A stretch of DNA of 19,275 nucleotides from Rhizopus sp. PT2906 (lineage: Eukaryota; Mucoromycota; Mucoromycetes; Mucorales; Rhizopodaceae). The notes under the pieces are model-generated. The model had not been told where the DNA came from and made no database searches. It worked only from the letters and a program-made list of their open reading frames with translations. Within the stretch, counting starts at the first letter, position 1, and each line of letters starts with the position of its first letter. A program made the translations under genes and the position numbers. Positions 1-9,431 of the stretch are shown here, piece by piece. The stretch spans positions 1 through 19,275 of the forward strand of contig JAMYHX010000653.1 of NCBI GenBank assembly GCA_025529335.1, written 5' to 3'.

Positions 1-1305
1 GGATATGCCATCTCTTACTACTATTATGAACGTGCTCGACAGTCCTTGATGGACTATTTTGACTCACCTGATGCCGCTACCATCGAAGCATTACTCAACT
101 TGGCCATGTTTTGCATGCTCTTCAAACATTATTCCAACACACGCATTTACTTGGATCTCGCTTTCCGCATGACAGTTCAACTAGGATACCACCGTCGATC
201 TGGTCTGCCTACATGCAAGCTGATGAGAAAGCAATGGATCAGACTGTTCCTTACTCTTTGTTATAATGATATGGCCCTATCGACTTACTCGAATGGGTCA
301 TTCCTTGTTGATGATACCGTGCATGATATCGACTTTTACGAATTGATCACACTCAACAACGAACTACCGCATCTGGACGAAAGGACGAAAATCAAGGACA
401 CATATTTTGTTCATCTGATGGAGCTCATGAAGATTCACAAACGAATACAACAGATGACCAAAGAATACCAAGATCAGCACACACAGTATCATTACTCTGG
501 CACACTGCCGCCTCGCTGGATCAAAAAAGTGCAGGCACTTGAAATTGCTTTAGCAACCTGGCTGGACCGACTTCCTCTCGAGTATCATCTCGATCCTCGC
601 CCAGACGATCAATTACGAAGTGACACGACAGATATCGAAAAGCTAAAAGAGCAGTCAGCCTTATTGCTCATGCTACATTATCAGATGCAATGGATTGCAC
701 TTCACAAAGTATTCCTGTCAACAAACCTGATACCCATCGATCTCAAGGAAGACCCAACCACCTACCGCACACATCGGTCCTATGCGATTTGCACCGACGC
801 AGCAAGCCGTATACTCGTCATGGCAGAGATCTTTACCAATCGGTTCCACTGGTGTGTCTGTCAATTATTTATTAGCTGCATATACCAAGCCTCAACCGTA
901 TTCTGCAAAAGCGTACTCACCAAGGATCATAGAGCAGATGAGAGCAAAGCAATGATCCGACGTGTCATCTCTATTCTTGCCGCAAACAATCTTAATTACG
1001 GCGGGCTTCCTGAGGACCTGAGAGCCTGTCTGAACGAGTTCTTGCAGGAAAACACAAATGATCTTCAAGTGATCGATCAGACTCTTTTTCAGGAATCCAT
1101 ATCGCAGCCTATTACTTACAATGATGCATTTTATAATTCTCCTCACATGTATAAGCAATGTATAAATCAACGTTTACACTATCAGTCATCATCATCACCA
1201 TCACCACGAACTCTTTACCAAGTACCCACTCTGCTTCCCTTGGGCATGCAAACACCCACAGTTCACGTAGAGGATCTTGATATTAAAAGCACAAATTGGA
1301 GGTAA
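1..1305 (+). CDS. Fungal-specific transcription factor, C-terminal part (5' end outside window)
   Basis: The frame is open from the first base, so the gene starts upstream. About 434 residues are visible. The early part has the pattern of the fungal-specific transcription factor domain (Fungal_trans) that follows a Zn2Cys6 DNA-binding region: a tyrosine-rich YYYYERAR helix, an ALLNLAMF helix and then FRMTVQLGYHR, the family's LGLHR-like motif. The zinc cluster itself would lie outside the window, so the DNA-binding class is inferred. The tail (about residues 360-434) is Ser/Pro/Thr-rich and looks disordered. As read, the frame ends NWR-stop at 1303-1305, but this stop sits inside a strong GTAAGA donor (1302). 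Splicing 1302-1351 out would replace the last residue with RCKFSSSNYAQNHM and stop at 1392-1394. Target genes cannot be told from the sequence. Confidence 0.85.
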   Translation, partial: GYAISYYYYERARQSLMDYFDSPDAATIEALLNLAMFCMLFKHYSNTRIYLDLAFRMTVQLGYHRRSGLPTCKLMRKQWIRLFLTLCYNDMALSTYSNGSFLVDDTVHDIDFYELITLNNELPHLDERTKIKDTYFVHLMELMKIHKRIQQMTKEYQDQHTQYHYSGTLPPRWIKKVQALEIALATWLDRLPLEYHLDPRPDDQLRSDTTDIEKLKEQSALLLMLHYQMQWIALHKVFLSTNLIPIDLKEDPTTYRTHRSYAICTDAASRILVMAEIFTNRFHWCVCQLFISCIYQASTVFCKSVLTKDHRADESKAMIRRVISILAANNLNYGGLPEDLRACLNEFLQENTNDLQVIDQTLFQESISQPITYNDAFYNSPHMYKQCINQRLHYQSSSSPSPRTLYQVPTLLPLGMQTPTVHVEDLDIKSTNWR

Positions 1306-1449
1306 GAAAGAGATTATTGCTGTATACATTATATTAAACTTTATATCATAGATGCAAGTTTTCTTCATCTAATTACGCACAGAACCACATGTAGCATTAT
1401 CTCTTTCCCTTTTGTTTATGTCCGACTCGGACTTGAAATGAAAGCTCTA

Positions 1450-1471
1450 TTTTTTTTTTAAAAAAAAAAAA
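1450..1471. promoter_or_regulatory. T10/A12 tract upstream of BDP1
   Basis: A run of ten T followed directly by twelve A lies 39-60 bp upstream of the BDP1 start codon, in the short space between two same-strand genes. Poly(dA:dT) tracts commonly keep fungal promoters free of nucleosomes. The tract could also form a weak hairpin. A promoter role is an inference. Confidence 0.3.
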
Positions 1472-1509
1472 CCAAGTTTTATTGTATTTTTTGTTATATT
1501 CATTAAACT

Positions 1510-3696
1510 ATGTCCTCCCTTACAACAATTGGTGTTAGTAAGTTCATTGTTTTTGTGTGTGTGTGTGTGTGTGTGTATGTTGTAACCTGGTTTTCTCTAT
1601 TTCAATAGACAAAAATAAGAAAAAATTTGGACCCACACTCAAAAGCAAGCCTCGTGCAAATAGACAATCAACAAATAATAAAACCGCAGAATCCAGTCAA
1701 GCATCGTCCTCAACATCTTCCTCAAGTCAATTAAACAATAAAACAATACAACATGAACCCAAAAAGGAGACCAGGGAAGAAGAATTAACAGAAGAAGAAA
1801 TGGCGATCAATATGCAACTTGTAGATTCGCCTCCAGTAGCACCTATACCTAGTGTTGCTGCCACCAGTCATAGCAGTCACCGTCCAAACCGACCGATTCC
1901 CAGAGTGATTGCTGAACCAGATGACGACGACGATGAGAGTCCACCGCCTTCTGATGTCAACCATCAGTCTTTGTTTCTGACCTCAGGTACAGAAGAGACA
2001 GAGATCGGTATCAAGAATGAACAACTTACACCAGATAACCGGATCAAGAGCAGACTTGCATCTAAAGAAGTGTCGATCAAGCATTCACCACCAAGTGTTG
2101 ATACGTCAGCTGTGTTATCTGAAGATCAACCTATGTCAGAACAAATGACGACAGAAGAGCAAGTACCATCGGAAGATCATCCTACGTCAGAAGAAGTTAT
2201 AGTAGATGTATTATCTGAAGAACAAGCACCATCTGAGGACCAGACTATGGTAGCTGTATCGTCCGAAGAGCCGTCATCTTCTTCTACATCAACGCAACCT
2301 AAACGGTTAGCTCGGAAGAAAGGAAAAGAAATAGCCAAGGACTCAGATGCTAGTGATTTCTTTGAACCTAGGACAAAGAAGCCAAAGATTACACCAATCA
2401 GTAAACCAAAAAAGACCAGTGGCATAAGCGATGGCGGTAGTAGCAGTAGTAAACCAAAAAAAACTAGTAGCAATAAGGATAGCAGCAGCAGCAGTAGTAA
2501 TAAACCTAAAAAGACTGGCAGTAGTAGTAGTAGTAGTAGTAATAAGGCAACAGCTGTAGCCATTAGCATCGGTGCACCAAGTTCAGCCACACCAGAACCA
2601 GAAAATAAGGATGGCGAGTTTAAAAAGATACCAGAAAGAAGAAAGAACAAGACAAAGGATGTGTATGATTTCCGATTACCAGAGAACATGAAGACACTGG
2701 ACGATATCTCAGAGGACCCCGCAAAGCCTGAGATGTTGGATAAGCCCATGTCCTTCTTTACCAAAGATATCGATGGCGTTGTATCTAAAGCATTCAAAGA
2801 AATGGAGATGAAACGATTTGAAGAAATTCAAAAATTAGAAGAAGCCAAACAGTTATCACCGGAGAAATTGGAGGAGTTTAAGAGAAAACAAGAGGAAGAA
2901 GCTGAAAAAAAGAGGAAGGCTGAAGAGGAACGAAGAGCAGAAGAAAAGAGACTGAGAGAAGAAAAGGCACAATCTGTGTTGAAAGAAACGTAAGTTATAA
3001 AGTCCAACAGGTCATATTCTTATATGCATTTATAGATCAACTGCACCTCAAGTGAGAATAGTGAATGGTCAGATTGTCCTCGATACCGAATCACTTACAG
3101 TCGAACGATCTCAAGCAGGAGGTGAGATCTATGAAGGAGATATGGAAATTGTTGAAGAATCAGCCATGACAAGGAAGGTCAACAGTCATACTTATGGTAA
3201 AAGACAGCCCTCAAGTCGATGGTCAGCCGCTGAAACAGAGGCTTTTTATGATTTACTTTCACAATTTGGTACTGATTTTGAAACTATATCGAAAGCAATG
3301 CCAAATCGATCACGAGCTCAGATTCGACTGAAGTTCAATAAAGAAGAAAAGCTGCATCCAGAAAAGATAACAGAATACTTAATTACCAAGCGAAAGCCAG
3401 CAGGTAAATACATTTATAAAAAAAGGAAGAGTATATATGGGTATATATATGAGTGAAATATATGTGTGTGTGCGTGTGTATGTGCGTGTGTATGTGCGTG
3501 TGTGTGTGTGTATGTGTGTGTATGTGCGTGTACGTGTGTGAATGGGTATGCATGAGAGTGAGAGCGTGTGTGTGAATCTATTTAATTCATATTTTTTTGT
3601 TTAAAAATAACAGATTTGGAAAAATACAAGGAAATAGCAGGAATCGAAGAATTAGAGGCAGTTCCAGACGACTTCCATGAGATGCAACTCGTATAG
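1510..3696 (+). CDS. BDP1: TFIIIB B'' subunit Bdp1 (SANT-domain Pol III initiation factor)
   Basis: Bdp1 joins TBP and Brf1 in TFIIIB, which recruits RNA polymerase III to tRNA and 5S genes in the nucleus. Exons: 1510-1537, 1609-2989, 3036-3403, 3614-3696; all junctions keep frame and give 619 residues. I chose the ATG at 1510 because its 28-nt exon splices in frame into the conserved basic FGPTLKSKPR segment; the frame read straight through the GT repeat is intron. Residues about 40-345 are acidic, Ser-rich and disordered, with poly-Ser runs and repeated SEDQ/SEEQ units. About 430-468 is a Glu/Lys/Arg coiled coil. The hallmark is the extended SANT domain at about 530-577, with SSRWSAAETEAFYDLLSQFG, then FETIS and RAQIRLKFNKEEKLHP. 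The basic KRKPAG/DLEKYKEIAG stretch after it matches the family's long-arm helix. The gene follows the transcription factor on the same strand and ends 33 bp from the convergent ubiquitin-like gene. Confidence 0.93.
1554..1576. repeat. (TG)n microsatellite in BDP1 intron 1
   Basis: Uninterrupted TG dinucleotides fill the middle of the 71-nt first intron (1538-1608), between the GTAAGT donor and the TTTCAATAG acceptor. Confidence 0.9.
3463..3540. repeat. Imperfect (GT)n repeat in BDP1 intron 3
   Basis: About 78 bp of GT dinucleotides interrupted by GTAT and GTGC variants. It lies inside intron 3 (3404-3613), at 210 nt the longest intron I modelled in the window. The variants create many GTATGT-like cryptic donors. 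Confidence 0.9.
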
Positions 3697-3729
3697 GTGA
3701 AGAATAAATAAAAGGGAATATATAAATGA

Positions 3730-4274
3730 CTATGATCGCTTTGTGACCATGGCATGAATAACACATTCTTGCTGCATTTGAATGACAGTTGATTTATTCT
3801 TGGCTATACTTGTACCAGAAGGCACAATGATGAACTGATCAGATAGCACACGCCCAAGATAAATGAATTTGATCTGATTTGGTTGTCCATTAAAGTGAGG
3901 CAGCATCTGTTTTCTAAGTTGAGCTATTGTTAAGTAAGGTGGTTCAGTGGGCAATTGTACTGTCACATCTTGTCCATTGTTTGAAAATCGAACAAGTATG
4001 GGATAATTTTGATCGTAATTATCGACTGACTTTATCGACCCTTTTTCTTGATTTATGTTGGTATTGTTTGAATGTGCTGAGGATGCTTCTCTTGTCATAC
4101 TTGTCTCGGGTTTTTTGATGTCGTTCGTAGTGGGTTGTTGTTCTTGCATAGTAGTTTCATTCACTATATATTCCAATCTTTTTTTTTAGTAATAACTCTT
4201 TTATACATGTATGCATTCTTACTTTGACTACGGTCATTTTCCTCTCTTCGTGGTAATGAATGACAGCAGCCCAT
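3730..4274 (-). CDS. Ubiquitin-like domain protein with N-terminal MGCC acylation motif
   Basis: Two exons, 4274-4223 and 4163-3730, give 161 residues. The intron (4222-4164, 59 nt) has a GTAAGA donor, a TTACTAA branch site and a TATAG acceptor; the junction itself forms an ATG in frame. Exon 1 reads MGCCHSLPRREENDRSQ: Gly2 fits N-myristoylation and Cys3/Cys4 fit palmitoylation, so the protein is probably tethered to a membrane. Residues about 18-75 are a polar disordered linker. The C-terminal half (from about PILVRFSNNGQDV) is a beta-grasp ubiquitin-like fold, with LRKQML as the helix and IKFIYLGRVLSD as the strand usually written as RLIYxGRxL. There is no C-terminal Gly-Gly, so it should not be conjugated. 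The Ubl resembles those of Dsc3, TMUB and UBL3, but no transmembrane segment or CAAX box is present. If exon 1 were not used, translation could start at the ATG at 4149. Confidence 0.78.
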
Positions 4275-5584
4275 TGTTTATTTATTATAAAAGAAAGAAG
4301 GGAAAAAAAAGAGAGAGAGAGAGAGAGAAAAAGAGCAGAAAGAAAAAGCGTATTACAGATTTTTTTTTTCCTTGTTAATTTGTCGTAATTTAAAATTCCA
4401 CATATTGATTTTCGAAATGCTGATTGAATATCCCTTTCCACAAATGGAAAGTGAAACACCAAATAAAGCAATTAACTGGCAACCTTTCATCTACGTTCTC
4501 ATAAACTGAAAAAGCCATAGTAACTTAGCCTAGTGAGTATGCTTAAGTTTTCTTCAGTCCCTAAAGTTGCCCCTCCTTGACTCCGTCTGATTACAAGATG
4601 TAACCTGACCAAGTTGTATCCTGTAGTCAACGTGGATCTTTTTTTCTAAAAGCACAATCCTCAGACTTCTCTTTCGCAATGACACTGCATCAAACAAGTG
4701 ATATGAGTGCCCAGTATTGATCATAAACATATGTTACGGCATGGTAAAACTATGAATGGAGCACAACAATGAGTACACGACAAACAATATACAACAACAA
4801 TAGACAACATTTACCCTCCTTTAGACTCCCGCAGATCATTGCAGATTCTGTCCTTTTCCCCCCTTTTTTTTCAAACCTTCTTACTAATGTTTCCATAAAC
4901 ATCCTTTCGTCAAGTGTTTTTTTTAGACTTGGAGGGGGTGGCTTATGGTCCAGCTAGCAGAAATGTGATGTGGACCCCTAAAAGAGACCATAGTATTATG
5001 TAATTCAAGACGTTAGAGAAAGTATGATAAAGTTCGCTCAAAGTGGCCCACAGTATTTCCATTTGCAGACACAGGAGTCTTAATGACGCCTGCATCTTTA
5101 ACACTTTTAGGCCGAGGGTTTTCAAGTGATTAAGGTAGTTTGACTTTAATGCATCTTGTTGAGTCATAGCAAACGACCTTTTTTGAAACATTACTTAAAG
5201 ACACGTATTCAAAACGGGCCTATCTATTTTTTTTTGTACAGCATAGAATTCATTACCGTTTTACCAAGAAAGCAGGAGACAAAAAAAAGAACAAGTCACA
5301 TTTTTATAAAAGAATTTTTTGTGTCAATTTCTTTTTTTCCTTGTCCTTCTACAAGGGGAACTGCTTACTCAAGTGAGGTACCAACTGATGAGTAACCGCC
5401 GAACCCAAAATATACATTTAGTACCAGTGAAGCTCTACTTATTAGTTTTGCTGGTCAATTTTTGGAACATAAAAAAGAAAAATATCTTTCTTTTATTTAT
5501 ATAATAATCATAAAATGAAAAAGCATAGAGGTGTGGCTGGTATTTTGTCAATTAGAAGGGAGTAAAGAGGAGTAATAATGGCAT
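4275..5584. other. Intergenic stretch without a recognisable gene
   Basis: About 1.3 kb with GA/CT and poly-T tracts and no long reading frame that looks conserved. On the minus strand, near 5110-4950, one frame gives a short plausible fragment (VKDAGVIKTPVSANGNTVGH) that soon meets stops. It could be a gene relic, but I cannot assign it. Confidence 0.4.
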
Positions 5585-6351
5585 CTACTGTTTCTTTTTG
5601 TATTTATTGTGATTGTCTGGTTCGGATCGTCTTCTAGTCGGTCTATTAGGATGTGGTTCAGAATGATGGTATGCTTTGATGAGTGGCATAGATAGACGAT
5701 GAAATAATTGTTTAGTGGTGTGCTGTGATTGTTGTGCTTGATCATAAATAGGTTCTACAGGTGAATAAACCAGTGGTTTTGGAGGATATTGGGTAATTGT
5801 AGGAGGTATAAAGGGTGTTCTCACTTGTTGTTGTTGTTGTTGAGAAGATGATGATTGAATGGCAATGGTTGTCTTCATGATTAGCTTAGTAGGAAGACGT
5901 TGTTGTTGTTGTTGTTGTTGTAAAGATGAATCAATGGATCTTTTTGATCCTAGATGACTATTGCTACTATTTGCTTTTTTAAAAGAATCAAATTTAGATC
6001 TTAAAAAAGCGGATGATCTACGTAATAAATCACTTGCTGAAGATCTATTTTGTTCCTCGTGTATTTCTCTTATTGATGATGTCTGTTCTCCTATTTCTGA
6101 TGGTTGTTCTTGTTCTTGCTCTTGTTCTTCGATTGTCGATGATTCCGGTGAAGGTTCCTTTTGTAAAATTTCAAAATGTCAAATTACTAAAATTGGATGA
6201 ATACACGTTCAACTACCTCTGACAATAAGCCTAATTCAAAATGAAGTCGAGATCTTTTTTTATCAAATTGACGTAACAAATCTCTTGAGAATGTATCATC
6301 CTTGTCTAATGATACCTCGGGTAAAGTAAATACATATGAGCTTTTTGCCAT
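5585..6351 (-). CDS. Hypothetical Ser/Gln/Glu-rich protein
   Basis: I do not recognise this gene. Two exons, 6351-6205 and 6157-5585, give 239 residues. The intron (6204-6158, 47 nt) keeps frame but has weak borders (GTATTC donor, ACAAAAG acceptor); a donor 12 nt earlier, also in frame, is possible. The start is the first ATG in the frame, MAKSSYVFTLPEVS. Residues 1-49 are the most protein-like part, with a charged helix FSRDLLRQFDKKRSRLHFEL. Next come an EQ-repeat (about 60-70), a basic amphipathic stretch (SASDLLRRSSAFLRSKFDSF), two polyglutamine runs of seven and six, a Pro/Tyr-rich segment and a basic tail. No signal peptide or membrane span is seen. It lies on the same strand as the DEP1-like gene, about 350 bp downstream of it. 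The length of open frame across the junction supports a real gene; the function is unknown. Confidence 0.68.
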
Positions 6352-6496
6352 ATCATAAGAAAGAGTAGAAGAAGAGAGAAAAAAAAAGGCTAGAAATCTA
6401 TAGATTATTTTTTTTTTCAAAAAAAAAAAGAGTAGAAAGATAAAAGAAAGAAGAAAGAAAGTATAAAACTTTTTTTTTCTCTTTTTTATAAGCTTG

Positions 6497-6502
6497 CACG
6501 TG
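6497..6502. promoter_or_regulatory. CACGTG E-box upstream of the hypothetical gene
   Basis: A palindromic CACGTG lies 146 bp upstream of the ATG at 6351. This is the core site of bHLH factors such as Cbf1/USF types. A single hexamer in about 350 bp of intergenic DNA can arise by chance. Confidence 0.22.
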
Positions 6503-6586
6503 TAATATTTCTAATGACAATAATATGGTACAAAAAAAGTTGACAAGCAATCATAAAAAAGGGGGGTTGAATAACAATGATAGTAA

Positions 6587-6613
6587 AAGAGAGAGAGAGA
6601 GAAAGAGAGAGAG
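6587..6613. repeat. (GA)n purine tract
   Basis: A nearly pure GA-dinucleotide run with one AAAG interruption. It lies in the spacer between the stop of the DEP1-like gene and the start of the next minus-strand gene. Confidence 0.7.
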
Positions 6614-6698
6614 CGCGCGAATAAAGAAATATATAAAAAGAAGTATTGAAAAAAAAGGGGGTATAATGATGTATAAATGCTAATATGTGTATCAATTA

Positions 6699-8224
6699 TT
6701 ATGTAGGATGAATACCCATTATCCTCAAATCTTCATCAATATCTTGAGCATTAAGTCCAGTCGGGTTTGGTGCCATAGGAAACCCAATTGTTTCTTTTAT
6801 GTCTATCAATTCATTCGTTTCATCTCTTTGCTCTCTCTTTTGAATGATCAATTCACGTTCATCATGCTGAGGTTTATCTATTTCTCATTTTCATTAGCAG
6901 GCAGTTAAAAAAAAGAATACACTCTTTTGGCTTACTCATCGACAGATCATTCAACTTTTTACGTTCATTCTCAATGCTCCATTTCTTGTCATGAATACTG
7001 CTTAGCAGATTACGTCTTAACGCGTTCTTTTGTGACTATATAAAAATATGCATTCATATTTTAATCTTTTATACAATCTATGCATACTTACTATAAAATG
7101 AATATTCGCTTGATACTCAAATCCTTCATACTGTCTCTTAAAGTTTGCATATTGATGTCTACGCCATGCCTCTGCGCTATTGATTCTCTTTCCTTTCTTT
7201 TCTTCAATTTCTGCCATTAATGATATTAATTCTGGATGTGTGCCATTCGCAATCATAATCGCTTCCTCGTTTAGTTCTGACATCTTTTCTTGATACATTC
7301 TATACTTTGTGTCATTTCATAATCCTTTTCATTATACACTTTTATCTTTACCTATCCCTTAATCTGGCAAATTCAACTTCAATATGTGTAAGTGCATCAA
7401 GTGCTTCTTTGTGTCGTTGTTGATAATCTTCATCATTTTCTATATGTACTACAAGTCATGGTTTTGTTTCCATCTTGTTTCTATCTTGTTTTACCTGTTA
7501 TTTCATTCTCATTCTTTTCTTTCTCTTCTTCTTTGCCATTTTCTTTTTCATCATCCTTCTCCTCTTCCTTTTCGTCGTCGTCTTCTTCTTCTTCTTGATC
7601 CTTTTCTTCCGTCTTTCTCGTTTTGCGAGGCTCTTTTACATGATCTTCATCCTCTTCTTTCTGACTTGACTCACCATTCTCCTCTTCCTTTTGTCTGCCT
7701 TGTCTTCTTCTCGTCTTTGTGTCTGGCTCATAGCGTTTCCTCTTCTTGTTACCCATATCATTATTGTCACCGATACTACTCAAGGGGTTATTCTCCGGTT
7801 CTTCCTTTTTGATTTTTTTCACAGGCATATTTTCTTCTTCCTTTTCATTTTTTTCAGTTTCTTCATTTCTGCGTTTCCTCGTCACTTGTTCTTTTTCTTC
7901 TTCTGCAACAGGTGACGCTGACCTTGACAGTGGGAAATCATCAAGTGCAGAGGAAAGTGAAGAAGCAGAATCGTCTTCTCTTTCTGAAGACATCTTCTCA
8001 TCGTCGCCGTCTTCATCATCGTCTATTACTTCTTCATTTGACAAAGAACCAGGTGAACCTGTCTGTAGAATGCTATTGAGCGCAGACAAGTCATCTTCAT
8101 CATCGTCCATTGCTTCAATTGGTGTAAGGGGCCCATCAAGTTCAAGCTGGTCTTCACCGCTTAATATCGAAGGTGAAGAGCCTAGAGATAATTTTGAGCT
8201 TTGTCTTGTGCTTGACTCTTCCAT
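6699..8224 (-). CDS. DEP1: Dep1/Sds3-family subunit of the Rpd3L-type histone deacetylase complex
   Basis: Five exons (8224-7495, 7448-7352, 7299-7092, 7035-6936, 6877-6699) join in frame to 437 residues; introns are 46-58 nt. Residues 1-243 are extremely acidic and Lys/Glu-rich with several KKRKR-type nuclear signals. The Sds3-like region starts at about 250 with DYQQRHKEALDALTHIEVEF, followed by FARLRDRMYQEKM, then NGTHPEL and AEAWRRHQ. It is predicted to be a long coiled coil, and in this family it bridges Sin3 and the Rpd3-type deacetylase in the nucleus. The C-terminal WSIENERKKLNDLS and GFPMAPNPTGLNAQDIDEDL blocks resemble the end of yeast Dep1 more than Sds3, which is why I prefer Dep1. 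The acceptor of intron 1 is ambiguous: TTGTAG or CATATAG nine bases later, both in frame. Dep1 versus Sds3 assignment is moderately sure; the family is firm. Confidence 0.87.
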
Positions 8225-8466
8225 TAATTCAAAAACAGAGAAAGGACGAAGAAACGCGCTTGAATATTAAAAATTTAATAGAAAAAAAAAAAAAAAAGAA
8301 AAAAAAGTGACGTCGCACTTGGGATTGGCCTTTTTTTTCCATACCCAAAAGAGATGAAAAGAATACAGTGCTTCCAACCAACAATATCACAACCAATAGT
8401 AACTTTGGCAAAACGAAGACAAAGGATATGATTAAAGCCCTCTGGGCCGCACTTTATTTTCAGTAT

Positions 8467-8490
8467 TATATATATATATATATATATATA
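8467..8490. repeat. (TA)12 microsatellite
   Basis: Twelve uninterrupted TA units. They sit immediately downstream, in minus-strand sense, of the last recognisable codons of the decayed fragment at 8501-8711. Confidence 0.9.
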
Positions 8491-8500
8491 ATTAAATAAA

Positions 8501-9260
8501 CTCTTTTGGGCGAGTAACCACATCCTTTGCGTTGGTTTCACCAATGTTACTATTGTGTAGCCTTCGTCTTTTAAGCTGCGAATGTATGCTTGATATCCTG
8601 GCAGATTATCTGTAATTGTCTTGACTGCATATTCTAGAAATTAAATGCGACATAACGAATTCTTTAAGCGTTCTTACCGATAAATTCGTACTTTAATATA
8701 CATTCAAATCTTGTACTCAATCTGTTGCTGTTATTCGTCAATTGTCTTTTTACAGGCATCATCAAAAAGTTTAAGCTTCGAACATCACTTCATGAACGAC
8801 ATAACACTTTTCTTGTCAAAAATGTTTGTATATTTCCAAACATGGACAGCATTTCCTTCTGCGTTACACATTGGTGGTTGTAAAGTTCTTCATTGGTTGG
8901 ATTGTGCACAAGAAATATCATATTCATAAATTTAACGACCTGTGCATTTGTAGCTTAAAAAGCGTGTAAGGATCGTAAAAGTATCGTGTTATTGCTTCAA
9001 TTACTTGATGAAATATCAACAGCACTCTGTGTTTTATTGATTTTTGTAATTGTTACGGTTTCTTCATTATATGTGTGGTAACGAAAAGGATTCATACTAG
9101 TTCTTGTCCGCCAAACTATATAGGGTTCCTCAGGGTCATCCAGATGATATATATCGACATCCATAGCATCACGCTTTTTCATCAGTTTGACAGCGTTTTC
9201 TTTGGTGTATTTTTCGTTATAAAACATGCAGATGGCTTGATTTCTAACTAGTATTGTCAT
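8501..9260 (-). pseudogene. Decayed coding fragments of an unknown, probably repeat-associated family
   Basis: Three protein-like stretches follow one another on the minus strand but are separated by stops and frame changes. First, 9260-8997 reads MTILVRNQAICMF, then MKKRDAMDVDIYHLDDPEEP and RYHTYNEETVTI. Second, 8927-8790 reads MNMIFLVHNPTNEEL then MLSMFGNIQTFLT. Third, 8711-8678 plus 8633-8501 reads RFECILKYEFI joined to EYAVKTITDNLPGYQAYIRS, where a consensus 44-nt intron (GTAAGA...TTTCTAG) joins the halves in frame. From memory, GYQAYIRSLK followed by a resolvase-like segment occurs in multicopy proteins of Mucorales; that segment is missing here. The match is recalled, not checked. No intact gene remains. 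Confidence 0.42.
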
Positions 9261-9328
9261 GTCAATTATATAATGAGCAATGCGACTTTTTTTTTTGAAC
9301 AGCACTACGTATACGAAAAAATACACCA

Positions 9329-9431
9329 GAAGTTAGACTAATTCTACAGACGCTGCGCAATGAAAATATTTGGTGGTGAACATCATAGGTAATAGGTGGA
9401 GATAGCGTCCGTAGAATTAGTCTAAAACTTC
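9329..9431. repeat. Inverted repeat, 26/28-bp arms around a 49-bp spacer
   Basis: Arm 9329-9354 (starts GAAGTTAGACTAATTC) is the reverse complement of arm 9404-9431 (ends GAATTAGTCTAAAACTTC) except for one mismatch and two extra bases. The arms lie between two outward-facing decayed reading frames and encode similar short peptides outward on each strand (SVCRISL on minus, SVRRISL on plus). Confidence 0.85.

Noticed and set aside
2177..2797. Minus-strand 206-codon frame with poly-Leu runs
   Set aside because: Antisense of the Ser-rich part of BDP1. Poly-Leu here is only the complement of AGT/AGC serine repeats; no membrane protein features beyond that.
3463..3540. Tandem GT array as a telomere-like or CRISPR-like array
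   Set aside because: Simple dinucleotide repeat inside an intron, with no spacer structure and no telomeric unit.
4157..4471. Minus-strand 104-codon frame with a hydrophobic CT-tract segment
   Set aside because: Its frame disagrees with the MGCC exon and the Ubl exon, its hydrophobic part is a CT microsatellite, and it runs into an intron.
5385..5404. CTGATGAG...CGAA resembling the core of a hammerhead ribozyme
   Set aside because: The bases between the two conserved boxes cannot form stem II, the third A of GAAA is missing, and no matching stem I or III with a cleavage triplet is evident.
5340..5410. Minus-strand TTACTCATCAGTTGGTA and GGGTTCGG, which resemble tRNA A and B boxes
   Set aside because: The two motifs come in the wrong order on that strand (B-like before A-like), and no cloverleaf or acceptor stem can be drawn.
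7384..8270. Several plus-strand Ser/Phe/Leu-rich frames
   Set aside because: They lie antisense to the acidic exon 1 of the DEP1-like gene, whose Glu/Lys/Asp codons leave CTT/TTC-rich open frames on the other strand.
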